Below, piece by piece: positions 7,549 to 15,847 of a DNA stretch of 61,205 bases; position 1 is the stretch's first letter; every line of letters begins with the position of its first letter. The DNA lies in contig REDI01000060.1 in assembly GCA_007693595.1 (NCBI GenBank), positions 1 to 61,205 of the forward strand, given 5' to 3'. Source of the stretch: Deltaproteobacteria bacterium. Lineage in GTDB: Bacteria; Myxococcota_A; UBA796; GCA-2862545. The notes under the pieces are model-generated. The model did not search any database. It was given only the letters and a program-made list of their open reading frames with translations, and was not told the origin of the DNA. A program made the translations under genes and the position numbers.

Positions 7549-10405
7549 GCAGGGGGTCGCTCAGGCTTGGGCGCGAGCCGGGGCGGAGCGTGGCGGCGTA
7601 GCTCAGCAGGGCGGTGATACGAAAGGCCTCGGCCGCCGAGAGGGAGCTCTCGGGATCTTGAAGGAGGTTCGTCAGCCCTTCGGAGCGCGCCCGCGCCGCG
7701 AGGGGGGCCGACTTGGAAGAGGTCTTGAGGATCGCACCGACCGAAGCATGCAGATCGCCGGTGAGAAGCAGCGCGCCCCGCTCGGCCTGGATGCGCATCC
7801 GCAGCGCGACTTCGGTGAGACGTTCCCGGCTTATACCCGTTGGATCCGCGGTCCGCTCTTGGCTCAGCCAGCTCACGACGGGCTCCGCCAGCCGGGCAGC
7901 CTTCCCGACGTGACTCCGAGTCGCGAGCACGGCGCGGGTGATCCGCACGAGGCTTCCGACTTTACGGGCTTGATCCAGGCCCGGTAGGAGCGTGAGCAGG
8001 TCGAAGACCACCTCGGCCGCCCCGGCCCACCCGCTCGCCTGCTCGAAGAGACTTCGGCTTGTTCCAAGGAGGCTCTGCTCGAAGCGCAGCACCGGGTGCT
8101 CGCAGCGGAGGTGGAGCAGCTCGGTGGCGACCGCGAAGCGCAGCTCAGCGGGCGAGAGGTGCCGGGAGTGTCCTTGGGTGAGGTGATCGATGCCCAGGAG
8201 CAGAACGGGAGGATGGCAGGGCCAGGCCGACAGGCCCCAGGCCCCCTGGCCTCGAAAGACGAAGCCGATGGGCGGGGCGTCGAGCCCGAGCACCCCAGAG
8301 AGCTGCGCGATGAGCCGGGCCTCCTCGTGGAATCCAGCGCGCTCCAGCCGGTCCAGCCCGCGGCTGAGGGTGATGAAGTCGGGGCCGCTCGGAGTGTCGA
8401 GGCGCTGTCCCAGCGTATCGAACCAGCGCGCGCCGCCGGGATGGAGGGACTCGAGCTGTTCATCGGTGAGCGCATGGGTGGGGGCGAGCGCTTCGCCGTC
8501 TCGCTCGCCGGTGAGCAGGCCGTGAAGGTGGGCCCACCAGCCTCGGGTCGTGCTGGGTACATAGAGATCGGGACAGGTGAGCGCGGCTTCGAAGGCATCG
8601 GGCTCCAGGAAGCTCTGCTCGACCGCTCGGTGCAGGATCGCGAGGGCGCCGTCGGGGTCGCCTCCACGGGCGCGGAGCCTGGCCGCCTCGCGGTAGTGCG
8701 ACCAGAGAGGAAGCGTGGGGTCGCTCAGCCGTCCCGCGAGCAGGTCGCGGGCCAGGGCGATCCGTAGATCGGCCGCCGCGAGAGGCCGCTTGACCGTGGT
8801 CTCGAGCAGCTCCGAGAGTCTCAGCCGGGTCTGCTCGCACCCAGGGTCTTGGGCGACGGCCGCCTCGAGCACCTTGATCGCGGCCGCGTGGCGGCCCAGG
8901 GAGGCGCAGAGCTCGGCGAGGAGGCGCTGGGCCGGGGCGGGTAGGGGCTCCTCGAGCGCGCCTTGGCCTTGGTCTAGGGCGATCGCGCGGCGCCAGGCTG
9001 CGCGGGCCTCTTCGGGCTGGGCCTCGGCGTAGGCCCAGGCCCCCCATCGCCAGCGCAGCGCGGCGGTCTCGTCGAGGGCTGCGGCGTGCGCGAGCGCGAA
9101 CCACGGTGACGCGCCTTCGGCGTGGGCGGCGTCGGCGGTCCGCCTCCAGGCTTCGGCCGCATCCGCGCTACCGGCGGCGGTGGCGAGGACGGCGTGGGCG
9201 AGGTGGCCTCGTTGGGAGGAGGGGGCAGGCCAGAGGACTCGGGCTTCGGGAAAACGCTGGAGGCAGCATAAGGCGCTGGCCCACACTTCGGGCGCGGACC
9301 GGGCGGGGCGGGGCAGGGCCTCGGGGGGGAGAGGCACGGTGGCCAAGGCATCGAGCATGTCGCCGGCGAGCTCCCGCACAGTGCGCCAGGATAGCCCGCG
9401 GAGACTGCGCTCCAGGGGGATGCGCTCGCGCTCCCAGAGGCGTGCGACCGCCGCCGGTTCGAGGTCCGGCTCCTCTTGGAGGGCTCGACAGGCGGCGGCG
9501 GTGGCGAGGACCCCCTGATCGAGGCTCAGGCAGATCTGCGCGAGGTGGGGCCAGCAGTTGGAGGAGACGCCAAGCGCGTGAGCTTGACCCATGAGCTGGA
9601 GCGCTAGCTCGGGCTCCCCCGAGATGATGCGATGTCGGGCGGCGATTGCCCAGCGCTCCGCCGGTGTTGCGCTCGCCGCGAGGGCTTCGGCCAGAGCGAT
9701 CCTTCCTCGACTCCCGCGGGGTTGAAGGGCCCGCCCCTCGACCACGAGGCTCTTGCCTTTCAAGGGGAGCGGCCCTGGAGGTAGCGACAGCACCCAGGGC
9801 GGGGCGCCGTCGGCGGCTCGGCAGCACAAGGCGGTGCGGTGCGTGGAGATCCAAAGCCAGACTTCATGCTCGGCGGGCCCCTCGAAGCCCGGGCTGGTCC
9901 GCTTATGGTCCAGCTCCAGAAGCACGAGCAAGCGCTCGGTAGGGTCGATCTGCGGAACGGGAGGCGACTGGATGGCCAGCTCTACCCCGGGGGCGGCGGT
10001 GGTGGTCGGCTCCGGCAAGGGGCACTCGACGGGCCAGGGGTCGCCGTCGGGTCGCTTGCGCGTGAAGCTCGCCAAGAGGTCTTCGAGCTCTCTTCGACCT
10101 CCTCGCCGGACCGGGACAGTCCACGGGCCGACGTGCAGGGTGTCTCGCTGCCAGCCGGGCTCGATGCGGATCTGCTCGGCCCGACCCACCGCGACGGCCC
10201 AGGTCCTCTCGGTCTCGGGCTCGTGAGCCACCAGCCACCAGCGCCGATGGGTCGCGACCGCCCAGACAGCGGCCGTAACGGGAGGATCGCCAAGCCTCGC
10301 GCCCTCGAAGGTGTGGACGGCCGCCGTGAGCGCGTGGCCGACCAAGCGCTCTTCGGCCCAGCGGTTGAGGTGAGGCAGCAGTGCTGGGGGTGGGAGCGCG
10401 TGCAT
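7535..10405 (-). CDS. Large TPR protein with degenerate M48-peptidase-like C-terminal domain
   Basis: ATG 10405 gives 956 residues; a TTG two codons upstream is an alternative and neither has a strong ribosome site. No signal peptide or membrane helix is evident. Residues ~230-680 are Ala/Leu/Arg-rich helical repeats of TPR type (for example AEAQPEEARAAWRRAIAL and AIKVLEAAVAQDPGCEQ). The C-terminal ~270 residues resemble the M48-like module often fused to TPRs: PPVLLLGIDHL, LSPAELRFAVATELLHLRC, then ERGALLLTGDLHASVGAI. The zinc motif HExxH reads TELLH (residues 761-765; codons at 8111-8125), so the first zinc-binding His is missing and proteolysis is unlikely. It is encoded 36 bp after the OmpA paralog and probably co-transcribed. 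Role unknown; possibly a scaffold. Confidence 0.75.
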   Translation of the reverse strand: MHALPPPALLPHLNRWAEERLVGHALTAAVHTFEGARLGDPPVTAAVWAVATHRRWWLVAHEPETERTWAVAVGRAEQIRIEPGWQRDTLHVGPWTVPVRRGGRRELEDLLASFTRKRPDGDPWPVECPLPEPTTTAAPGVELAIQSPPVPQIDPTERLLVLLELDHKRTSPGFEGPAEHEVWLWISTHRTALCCRAADGAPPWVLSLPPGPLPLKGKSLVVEGRALQPRGSRGRIALAEALAASATPAERWAIAARHRIISGEPELALQLMGQAHALGVSSNCWPHLAQICLSLDQGVLATAAACRALQEEPDLEPAAVARLWERERIPLERSLRGLSWRTVRELAGDMLDALATVPLPPEALPRPARSAPEVWASALCCLQRFPEARVLWPAPSSQRGHLAHAVLATAAGSADAAEAWRRTADAAHAEGASPWFALAHAAALDETAALRWRWGAWAYAEAQPEEARAAWRRAIALDQGQGALEEPLPAPAQRLLAELCASLGRHAAAIKVLEAAVAQDPGCEQTRLRLSELLETTVKRPLAAADLRIALARDLLAGRLSDPTLPLWSHYREAARLRARGGDPDGALAILHRAVEQSFLEPDAFEAALTCPDLYVPSTTRGWWAHLHGLLTGERDGEALAPTHALTDEQLESLHPGGARWFDTLGQRLDTPSGPDFITLSRGLDRLERAGFHEEARLIAQLSGVLGLDAPPIGFVFRGQGAWGLSAWPCHPPVLLLGIDHLTQGHSRHLSPAELRFAVATELLHLRCEHPVLRFEQSLLGTSRSLFEQASGWAGAAEVVFDLLTLLPGLDQARKVGSLVRITRAVLATRSHVGKAARLAEPVVSWLSQERTADPTGISRERLTEVALRMRIQAERGALLLTGDLHASVGAILKTSSKSAPLAARARSEGLTNLLQDPESSLSAAEAFRITALLSYAATLRPGSRPSLSDPLLRGP

Positions 10406-10441
10406 GGGCAAGGTCTATCCGCCTACGCAGCCGCCTGCTGC

Positions 10442-12337
10442 TCACTCCTCGGTGGCGTCCTCTTCGATCTCGTCGTCGTCCTGATCGATGAGCGCGAAGA
10501 CGACGCGCCGATTGCGCGCGCGGCCCGCCGGGGTTCGGTTGGTGTCGATCGGACGGTCCATCCCGAAGCCCTTGGCGATGAGGCGCTCGGGCTCTACGCC
10601 CTGCTCGATGAGATACTGGCGGACAGACTCGGCCCGCCGCTGAGAGAGGTCGAGGTTATAGTTTGCGCCTCCCACGTTGTCGGTGTGGCCTTCGACCTGG
10701 ACCCGGCCCGCCTTCGGGTTGCGCTGGATGACCTCGGCGATCTCGTTGAGCAGCTCGAAGCTCTCGGGCCGGATCTTGGCCTTGGCTGTGTCGAACTTAA
10801 TCTTGTCGAGGATCACAATGCGCTTCTTCTCTACCTTGAGCTTGGTGGGCTGAAGCGCGACTTCGAGCGTCTTGTCTTCGCCTGCGGAGACCCGGAAGGG
10901 CACGTCGACCGTCCGGTGGCCCGGCGCAGAGATGACCGCGGTGTGACCGCTGGTGCCTACGCCGAGGTCAGCCCGCGCGATCCCGTTGACGAAGGAGGGT
11001 GGCTCGGGCAGGCACTCGGGCTCCTCGGAGGCCCAGTCGAGGGTCGCGCCCTCGAGCGGGTTGCCCTTGGCGTCCAGGACCTTCACCCGGACCGTGGCGC
11101 GCGGCACGAGCTGAAGCTCCAGGGTCGCCGTCGCTTTCTCGGTGCCCACCAGCTTCTTGACCTCGCCCTCGAGGCAGGTCCCCCGCTTGCCGCGGATCTG
11201 CCATAAGGTCTCGGGAATGACCTCGGTGGACCAGGGGCCATCGCTCAGGGTCGCGGTGACCTCTTCGCGGGTGGGGCCGGTGAGCTGCAACGCGACGTCG
11301 GAGACCGGCTCGCCCCGGTGGGTCGCGACGACCTCGAGCACCGCGAGCTCATCGGGGCAGCCGTCGTCGTCGATGTAGTCGTTGAAGGTCTCGGGCTCGT
11401 CCGGGCAGGCGTCGTACTTGTCGGGGATGCCGTCGCCGTCGCGGTCACGGGGAGTGATCCGCCCCAGCCGGCCGAAGCCGCCGCCCAAGAAGGCACGCCA
11501 CACCGCGGCGCCCGCACCCGAGGAGAGCGGAGCGGCCAAGCCGACGATGACGTGAGGCCCTTCGGGTTCTCGGTGTCGGAAGGTGAGCACGGCTTCGGCG
11601 GGGGAGCCGGTCCACGCGCGGTCATTGCTGGTCAGTCCGGCGCGCAGGAGGGCCTCGAGGCCCAAGCTGGAGGACTCCGAGAGAGAGTAGCGAGCCCCTC
11701 CGCCCACGAGCATCAGGTTGTTGGACTTATAGCCATCGATATCGACCGCGGGGTTGAACTGGATGCCCAAGTTGCTGGTGAAGGTCCAGACCTCGGTCTC
11801 GTAGGTTCCGATCCCGGCGAAGCCACCGCCCAGTCCGCCGCGACCCAGGAAGCGATCCGCGTTGCCCGTGGGCAGATCAACCCAGCCAGACACGCCGAGC
11901 CCGATCCCATCTTCTTGGGGCATGGAGGCGAGAAACATGGTGTCGACGCGGATGTCACCGAAGTTGGCCCCCTGGGGGCCATCGAATCCACTCGACGTGA
12001 AGATCACGGGGATGGATGCCCCAAAACGGAGCCGCTCGTGGGCCGAGACGCTCCCCGTGAGGTGGAGGGCGGCGATGTGGTTGAGCGCGACCGTTCGGGT
12101 GGTCTCGCCATCGCTAGTCTCCGTGACCAGCATGAGCGGGCGGTTCGCGTACTCGAGAAGTCCGCTCGCCGACCACTCGCCTTGGTAGAGTGCTCCGGGT
12201 CGGTACAATAGCAGGCCGTCGCGGATGTCACCATCTTGAGGCGTCGCGACGAAGCCGTGGGCGTTGAACCCACCCGTGTCTTGGGCGGCAGCGATGCCAG
12301 GCCAGAGCAGAATGAGCGCGAGGGCGCAGGTGCGCAT
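10442..12337 (-). CDS. OmpA-family outer membrane protein with thrombospondin-type-3 repeat
   Basis: ATG 12337 gives 631 residues; the upstream extension is not signal-like. The signal peptide ends at AAAQD (~residue 19). The first ~290 residues form a predicted beta-barrel homologous to that of the protein at 2857. Next comes a calcium-binding TSP3-like segment (DRDGDGIPDKYDACPDEPE, then DDDGCPDE), two beta domains (~345-505) and an OmpA peptidoglycan-binding domain with FDTAKAKI, GHTDNVGG, LSQRRAESV and GRARNRRV. It ends in an acidic tail. Expected to anchor the outer membrane to the wall. The 188-bp region upstream probably holds its promoter; the TPR/M48-like gene follows. Confidence 0.9.
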   Translation of the reverse strand: MRTCALALILLWPGIAAAQDTGGFNAHGFVATPQDGDIRDGLLLYRPGALYQGEWSASGLLEYANRPLMLVTETSDGETTRTVALNHIAALHLTGSVSAHERLRFGASIPVIFTSSGFDGPQGANFGDIRVDTMFLASMPQEDGIGLGVSGWVDLPTGNADRFLGRGGLGGGFAGIGTYETEVWTFTSNLGIQFNPAVDIDGYKSNNLMLVGGGARYSLSESSSLGLEALLRAGLTSNDRAWTGSPAEAVLTFRHREPEGPHVIVGLAAPLSSGAGAAVWRAFLGGGFGRLGRITPRDRDGDGIPDKYDACPDEPETFNDYIDDDGCPDELAVLEVVATHRGEPVSDVALQLTGPTREEVTATLSDGPWSTEVIPETLWQIRGKRGTCLEGEVKKLVGTEKATATLELQLVPRATVRVKVLDAKGNPLEGATLDWASEEPECLPEPPSFVNGIARADLGVGTSGHTAVISAPGHRTVDVPFRVSAGEDKTLEVALQPTKLKVEKKRIVILDKIKFDTAKAKIRPESFELLNEIAEVIQRNPKAGRVQVEGHTDNVGGANYNLDLSQRRAESVRQYLIEQGVEPERLIAKGFGMDRPIDTNRTPAGRARNRRVVFALIDQDDDEIEEDATEE

Positions 12338-12525
12338 GAGGGCCTCTGAAAAGTGACGAGACGGGTCGTTAGCAGTCTGTTGGGGACACGCCCATCTTCT
12401 GGCTTGCATTGCGATTCACGGTCTCCGCCGGTTCGTTGGATACGCACTTCCGCATGTTTCCTCCAAGGCTCTCGCCCAGAAACAGCAGTTGAGCGTTGTG
12501 CTCGGTCCCGATCCCTGGCGGCCTG

Positions 12526-13308
12526 CTAGCTCATCTTGTCAGAACGCGTGCCTACGAGCAAGAGCCGCATCGCGTTGCGGTGGGTGAGTCGGAGGATCTC
12601 TGGGGCTGTCAGCCCTCTTGCATCTGCGACAACCGCAGCCAGGCGCCACAGACCTGCCGGGCCGTCGGGCAGGGCGGGGTGAGGGGTGGAGCTCTCGAGG
12701 AGGATGTGTTCGGGGGAGACCACCTCAGCCGAAGCCTGGACCTTGCGCCCCGAGCGCGTCAGGAGAAGCGGCCCAAAGCTGAGGGAGAAGCCGAGCTGCA
12801 CCGCTTCGTGGGCCTGCGAGGGATCACCGGACCAACCATGCCAGATCCCCCCCGCCGCCGGGAGCCCCTCGCGACGCACGAGATGAAGGACTTCGGGGGT
12901 CGATCGGACGGCGTGAACCAGGACTGGTCGGCCCTGCGAGCGTGCCCAGGCGAGCTGGGCGCGGAACGCGGCTCGTTGGGCACGGCGCTCCTGAGCGTTC
13001 GTAGCGTACCTGGCATCGAGGCCGATCTCGCCGACGACGCGGGGGGCACGGGCGTAGAGTCGGGCGAGGGCCTCATCGAGGGTCTTCGAGTCCATGGTCG
13101 CCGCCCACCTGGGATGCAGGCCCAAGGCGACGTGACCGCCGGTCGCCGCTCCGGCGCGCTCGACCTCGGACCAGCGCTCCGGGTCCGCGCCGGCGAGGAG
13201 CCACTCCGTAATCCCCGCGGCGCGCGCCCGCTCGAGCAGGGCTGGCAGGCGAGCTGCGAGTCTCGGGTCGTCGAGATGGGCGAGGGTGTCGAATCCATGG
13301 CTCGGCAT
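12526..13308 (-). CDS. TatD-family hydrolase homolog with missing metal ligands
   Basis: 260 residues from ATG 13308. Family features run the whole length: N-terminal FDTLAHLD, GLHPRW, VVGEIGLD (Glu94), PVLVHAVRS (His132), IWHGWSGD (His157), LLESSTPHP, and a C-terminal NAMRLL. Normal TatD proteins are metal-dependent nucleases with D-x-H-x-H at the start and E-T-D-x-P near the end. Here the first His is Leu9 and the final metal-binding Asp is Ser207, while His11, Glu94, His132 and His157 remain. Activity is therefore doubtful or altered. It is divergent from the PP2C-like gene with 138 bp between. Confidence 0.85.
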   Translation of the reverse strand: MPSHGFDTLAHLDDPRLAARLPALLERARAAGITEWLLAGADPERWSEVERAGAATGGHVALGLHPRWAATMDSKTLDEALARLYARAPRVVGEIGLDARYATNAQERRAQRAAFRAQLAWARSQGRPVLVHAVRSTPEVLHLVRREGLPAAGGIWHGWSGDPSQAHEAVQLGFSLSFGPLLLTRSGRKVQASAEVVSPEHILLESSTPHPALPDGPAGLWRLAAVVADARGLTAPEILRLTHRNAMRLLLVGTRSDKMS

Positions 13309-13446
13309 GTCATGGATCTACAGCCATCTATCCGGTGTAGCCAGTCGGGTCTGCCGAACGAGTCGGCGCGCGCTCCTTCTGCGAGCCGTGCGCTTCGGGT
13401 GAACTCTGCTACCCTGTCCGGCGTCACTCAGGCTGGAGGCGATGGG

Positions 13447-14433
13447 GTGCAGGTTGCTATCGGCTGTGCAGAGGTCTCGTCCTCGGGCGAGCCTTCCCCT
13501 AGGTTTTCTGGATATTTCGAGCGTGGTGCGCTTCGCCTCGCCCTCCTCTGCGATGGGGGTGGCCCTCAAGGGGGCGGCTTGCGGGCCGCGCGTCTGGTCG
13601 CGAGGACCTTCGGCGATGCGAAGGTCGACGCCGATCAGGAGTTGAGCGCGTGGCTCGTCGCCGCAGCGCAGCTCGCCAATCGGCTGGTCTACGACTCGGG
13701 TCAGGCGAGCCCAGCGGGCGGGCAAGCCGCGAGTCTGGTTGCAGCCGCCTTTCTGGGCAAGAAGGTCGCGCTGGTTCATGTCGGGGGTGCGCAAGCCTAC
13801 TTCTGCCGTGGCGGTGAGGTCGAGAAGCTCACCCGGGACCATACGCTGGTGGGGATGCTGGTCGAGCACCAAGGGTTGAGCCCGGAGCAGGCTGCAGCTC
13901 AGGTGGAGCCCGGCATTTTGTCCCGTGCGCTCGGCCTTGACCATGAGGTCAGGGTCGATCTCATCGGCCCGTTCGAGCTAGAGCCTGGTGATCGCTTCGT
14001 CCTCTGCTCGGCTGGTGCGGCGGAGCATCTGCGGCTCACGGACCTAAGGGGCAAGGTCAAGCGCACGGCGCAGGCCGAGGCCGATGCCCTGGGCGAGGTG
14101 GTGATGGGGCGCTCCGCGGGCCAGGGTGGCGGTGTCATCACGGTTCGCGCCGGACCTCACGCGGGGCCCTGCATGGAGCCTACGCCGGTTCCCGAGGTCG
14201 AGCGGATCGCGGACATGCTGACCCCCTCCACGGCGGATCTACAGCTCGTCGCTGGCTTGACCGAGAAGGAGCTCGGGGTCCCTTCCGCGACCTCGACCGC
14301 GATGGGTAAGGCGCGTGAGGTCGGCCCGGAGCCGGTCGCGCTGAAGCGGAGCCAGGATCGGCTCCTGATCCTCGCGGTCGTCGGCATGTTGGTGATCTGC
14401 GTCCTGTTGGCGTCGGCGCTAATCCTGCTCTGA
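13447..14433 (+). CDS. PP2C-like (pseudo)phosphatase with C-terminal membrane anchor
   Basis: GTG 13447 has GGAGG upstream with 7-bp spacing; 328 residues. The order of PP2C motifs is kept: ALLCDGGGPQGGG (Asp36), GGQAASLVAA, HVGGAQAY, LTRDHTLV, RFVLCSAGAAEHL and GGGVITV. The family's metal-coordinating Asp in CSDG is Ala189, the Asp-Asn of the final DN-[IV]-T-V is Gly229-Val230, and HVGDSRAY reads HVGGAQAY. Most catalytic metal ligands are thus gone. Residues ~306-328 form a hydrophobic tail anchor, placing the domain in the cytoplasm. As a pseudophosphatase it might bind phosphoproteins or a kinase; that is inference. Two Ser/Thr kinases occur 20 kb away. It converges on the Sel1 lipoprotein gene. 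Confidence 0.8.
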   Translation: MQVAIGCAEVSSSGEPSPRFSGYFERGALRLALLCDGGGPQGGGLRAARLVARTFGDAKVDADQELSAWLVAAAQLANRLVYDSGQASPAGGQAASLVAAAFLGKKVALVHVGGAQAYFCRGGEVEKLTRDHTLVGMLVEHQGLSPEQAAAQVEPGILSRALGLDHEVRVDLIGPFELEPGDRFVLCSAGAAEHLRLTDLRGKVKRTAQAEADALGEVVMGRSAGQGGGVITVRAGPHAGPCMEPTPVPEVERIADMLTPSTADLQLVAGLTEKELGVPSATSTAMGKAREVGPEPVALKRSQDRLLILAVVGMLVICVLLASALILL

Positions 14434-14449
14434 CGGAGCGTCGGGCGGC

Positions 14450-14998
14450 TCAGTCTTCCGTCGAGGAGGGGGCGACGCCGTCGATGACGTTGCAGGCGTG
14501 GTCGTCGCCCAGCCGACAGGCCCGCGTCCAGGCCTCACGGGCGGCGTCGTGGTCGCCGCTGGCGTGCTGGGTCTCGGCGAGCCCCTTGCAGGCCTCGCGG
14601 TCGTCCTTGTTGCAGGCCCGTCGCAGCGCCCGCAGCACGTGCTTGTCGTTGCCAAGCTCGGTCGCGAGCTCGGCCAAGGCTGCGCACGAGCTCGCAGAGG
14701 TTCCATCGCAGCCGATCTGTAAGATCCGCTTGGCTTGCAAGAGGTCGGGCTCGCCTACCTCGCCGGATTTGTAGGCGGCCGCGAGGGCAACACAGGACTC
14801 CCCGTTGCCCAGGCGACAGCCCTGCTCCCAGAGCTCGGCAGCCCGCTTGGGGTCCTTGCGGCGGCTGATCCCCTCCATGGCTGCGCGACCTGCTCGTAGG
14901 CAGGCGTCGCCAGCCCCGGCCTTCTTGCTCAGACAGTGGCGGTCGGCCTGGGAGGTGCCGAAGCATCCGACGAGCAGTAGCAGAGCGAACCAGCGCAT
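14450..14998 (-). CDS. Sel1-like repeat lipoprotein
   Basis: 182 residues. The signal peptide ends with a lipobox-like LLVGC (Cys12). The mature protein contains about four helical Sel1-like units with a regular Cys pattern (AAELWEQGCRLGNGESCVALA, ILQIGCDGTSASSCAALA, ALRRACNKDDREACKGLA, AWTRACRLGDDHACNVI). Cys-bearing Sel1 repeats form disulfide-stabilised solenoids in secreted proteins and usually mediate protein-protein contacts. It converges on the PP2C-like gene, leaving 16 bp between the stops. The ATG lies beside the 266-bp divergent region shared with the next lipoprotein. Specific partner unknown. Confidence 0.8.
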   Translation of the reverse strand: MRWFALLLLVGCFGTSQADRHCLSKKAGAGDACLRAGRAAMEGISRRKDPKRAAELWEQGCRLGNGESCVALAAAYKSGEVGEPDLLQAKRILQIGCDGTSASSCAALAELATELGNDKHVLRALRRACNKDDREACKGLAETQHASGDHDAAREAWTRACRLGDDHACNVIDGVAPSSTED

Positions 14999-15264
14999 TC
15001 AGCCTCCATTGTAACCATTCGTGGCGAGCGTATTTTGCGGGAGCTGTCGCGTGAGATCGGAGCTTGCTCGGTAGGGTGAGCCACGTGACAGGGGGCCAGA
15101 GGTCGGTGCGAGCACTCGCTTGCGCCGAATCGTGCCCCTACCCACCGACGTAGCGGGCCCAGCGAGGCCTGACAACGGGCGATCCTCGCGGTGGCGGTGT
15201 GAGCGTCGGTGAAGTCGGGGTAGCGGGTCAGGGCTGTACGGGTGAAAAGAAGGGTGGAGGTTTC
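14999..15264. other. Divergent intergenic region (266 bp)
   Basis: This gap separates the minus-strand Sel1 lipoprotein from the plus-strand lipoprotein and should contain promoters for both. I see no convincing -35/-10 pair, no palindrome that stands out, and no RNA structure. Confidence 0.5.
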
Positions 15265-15816
15265 GTGATCCGTTCGGTCCTCATCGTTGCAGGGGCGCTA
15301 CTCGCCACCACTGGGTGCGAGGCTGGCTTCACGGGTACCGATGGCTTCACCGTGGGCCGTGCGCAGCTCATTCCTTGCCGCGATCCTGCGGGAGAGCCCG
15401 GTGCGTTGCTGGTCATCGAGTCGCGTACCGAGTGCTGGAACTCTTTTCCAGGGGAGCGACCCGGCTGCGCGGATCGGCGAAGGATCCTGGGCGAAAATCC
15501 TGGCTACTGCTCGCCGAACCTGGTCATCGACTCCCCGAGCCGCTCGAACCTCACCACCTTTTTGGGTCCGCCGATCGACGTGAACGACTACCGCGGGGCG
15601 GGCTCGGTCACCGTGCTCAACTTGCCGTGTAACCCCGGCGGCCCTTTCGCCGAGGGGTATCCTGACTTTCAGCAATATATCCAGACGTTTCAGGGCGAGG
15701 TCCTAGTCACCGATGACAACGGCGACTTCGGTCGTGTCGAGCTCGATCTCCACCGCGTGGGTTCCGACGAGCCCGCGATCGTGGGCAGCAGCAGGATCGC
15801 CATCTGCCGCCCCTGA
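15265..15816 (+). CDS. Lipoprotein of unknown function
   Basis: The start is placed at GTG 15265, which has GGTGGAGG four bases upstream; an earlier in-frame start would put the signal peptide deep inside the protein. The product has 183 residues, a signal peptide and lipobox ATTGC (Cys18). The first mature residues, CEAGFTGTDG, resemble those of the FG-GAP lipoprotein at 55166 (CSEYGFTGAD), so the two may share an export or sorting context. The mature part has several Cys and is predicted beta-rich. No domain recognised. It converges with the TPR membrane protein gene (31 bp between stops). Confidence 0.75.
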   Translation: MIRSVLIVAGALLATTGCEAGFTGTDGFTVGRAQLIPCRDPAGEPGALLVIESRTECWNSFPGERPGCADRRRILGENPGYCSPNLVIDSPSRSNLTTFLGPPIDVNDYRGAGSVTVLNLPCNPGGPFAEGYPDFQQYIQTFQGEVLVTDDNGDFGRVELDLHRVGSDEPAIVGSSRIAICRP

Positions 15817-15847
15817 GCTCTGGGCCCCGCTGGCCTCCGCCCTCGAG

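Noticed and set aside
9839-11206. 455-codon + strand frame across the TPR and OmpA genes
   Set aside because: It spans the boundary of two minus-strand genes with clear motifs and has no family signature or signal.
12496-13446. 5' extension of the PP2C-like frame
   Set aside because: It is antisense to the TatD-like gene. GTG 13447 has a well-placed ribosome site and the PP2C motifs start after it.
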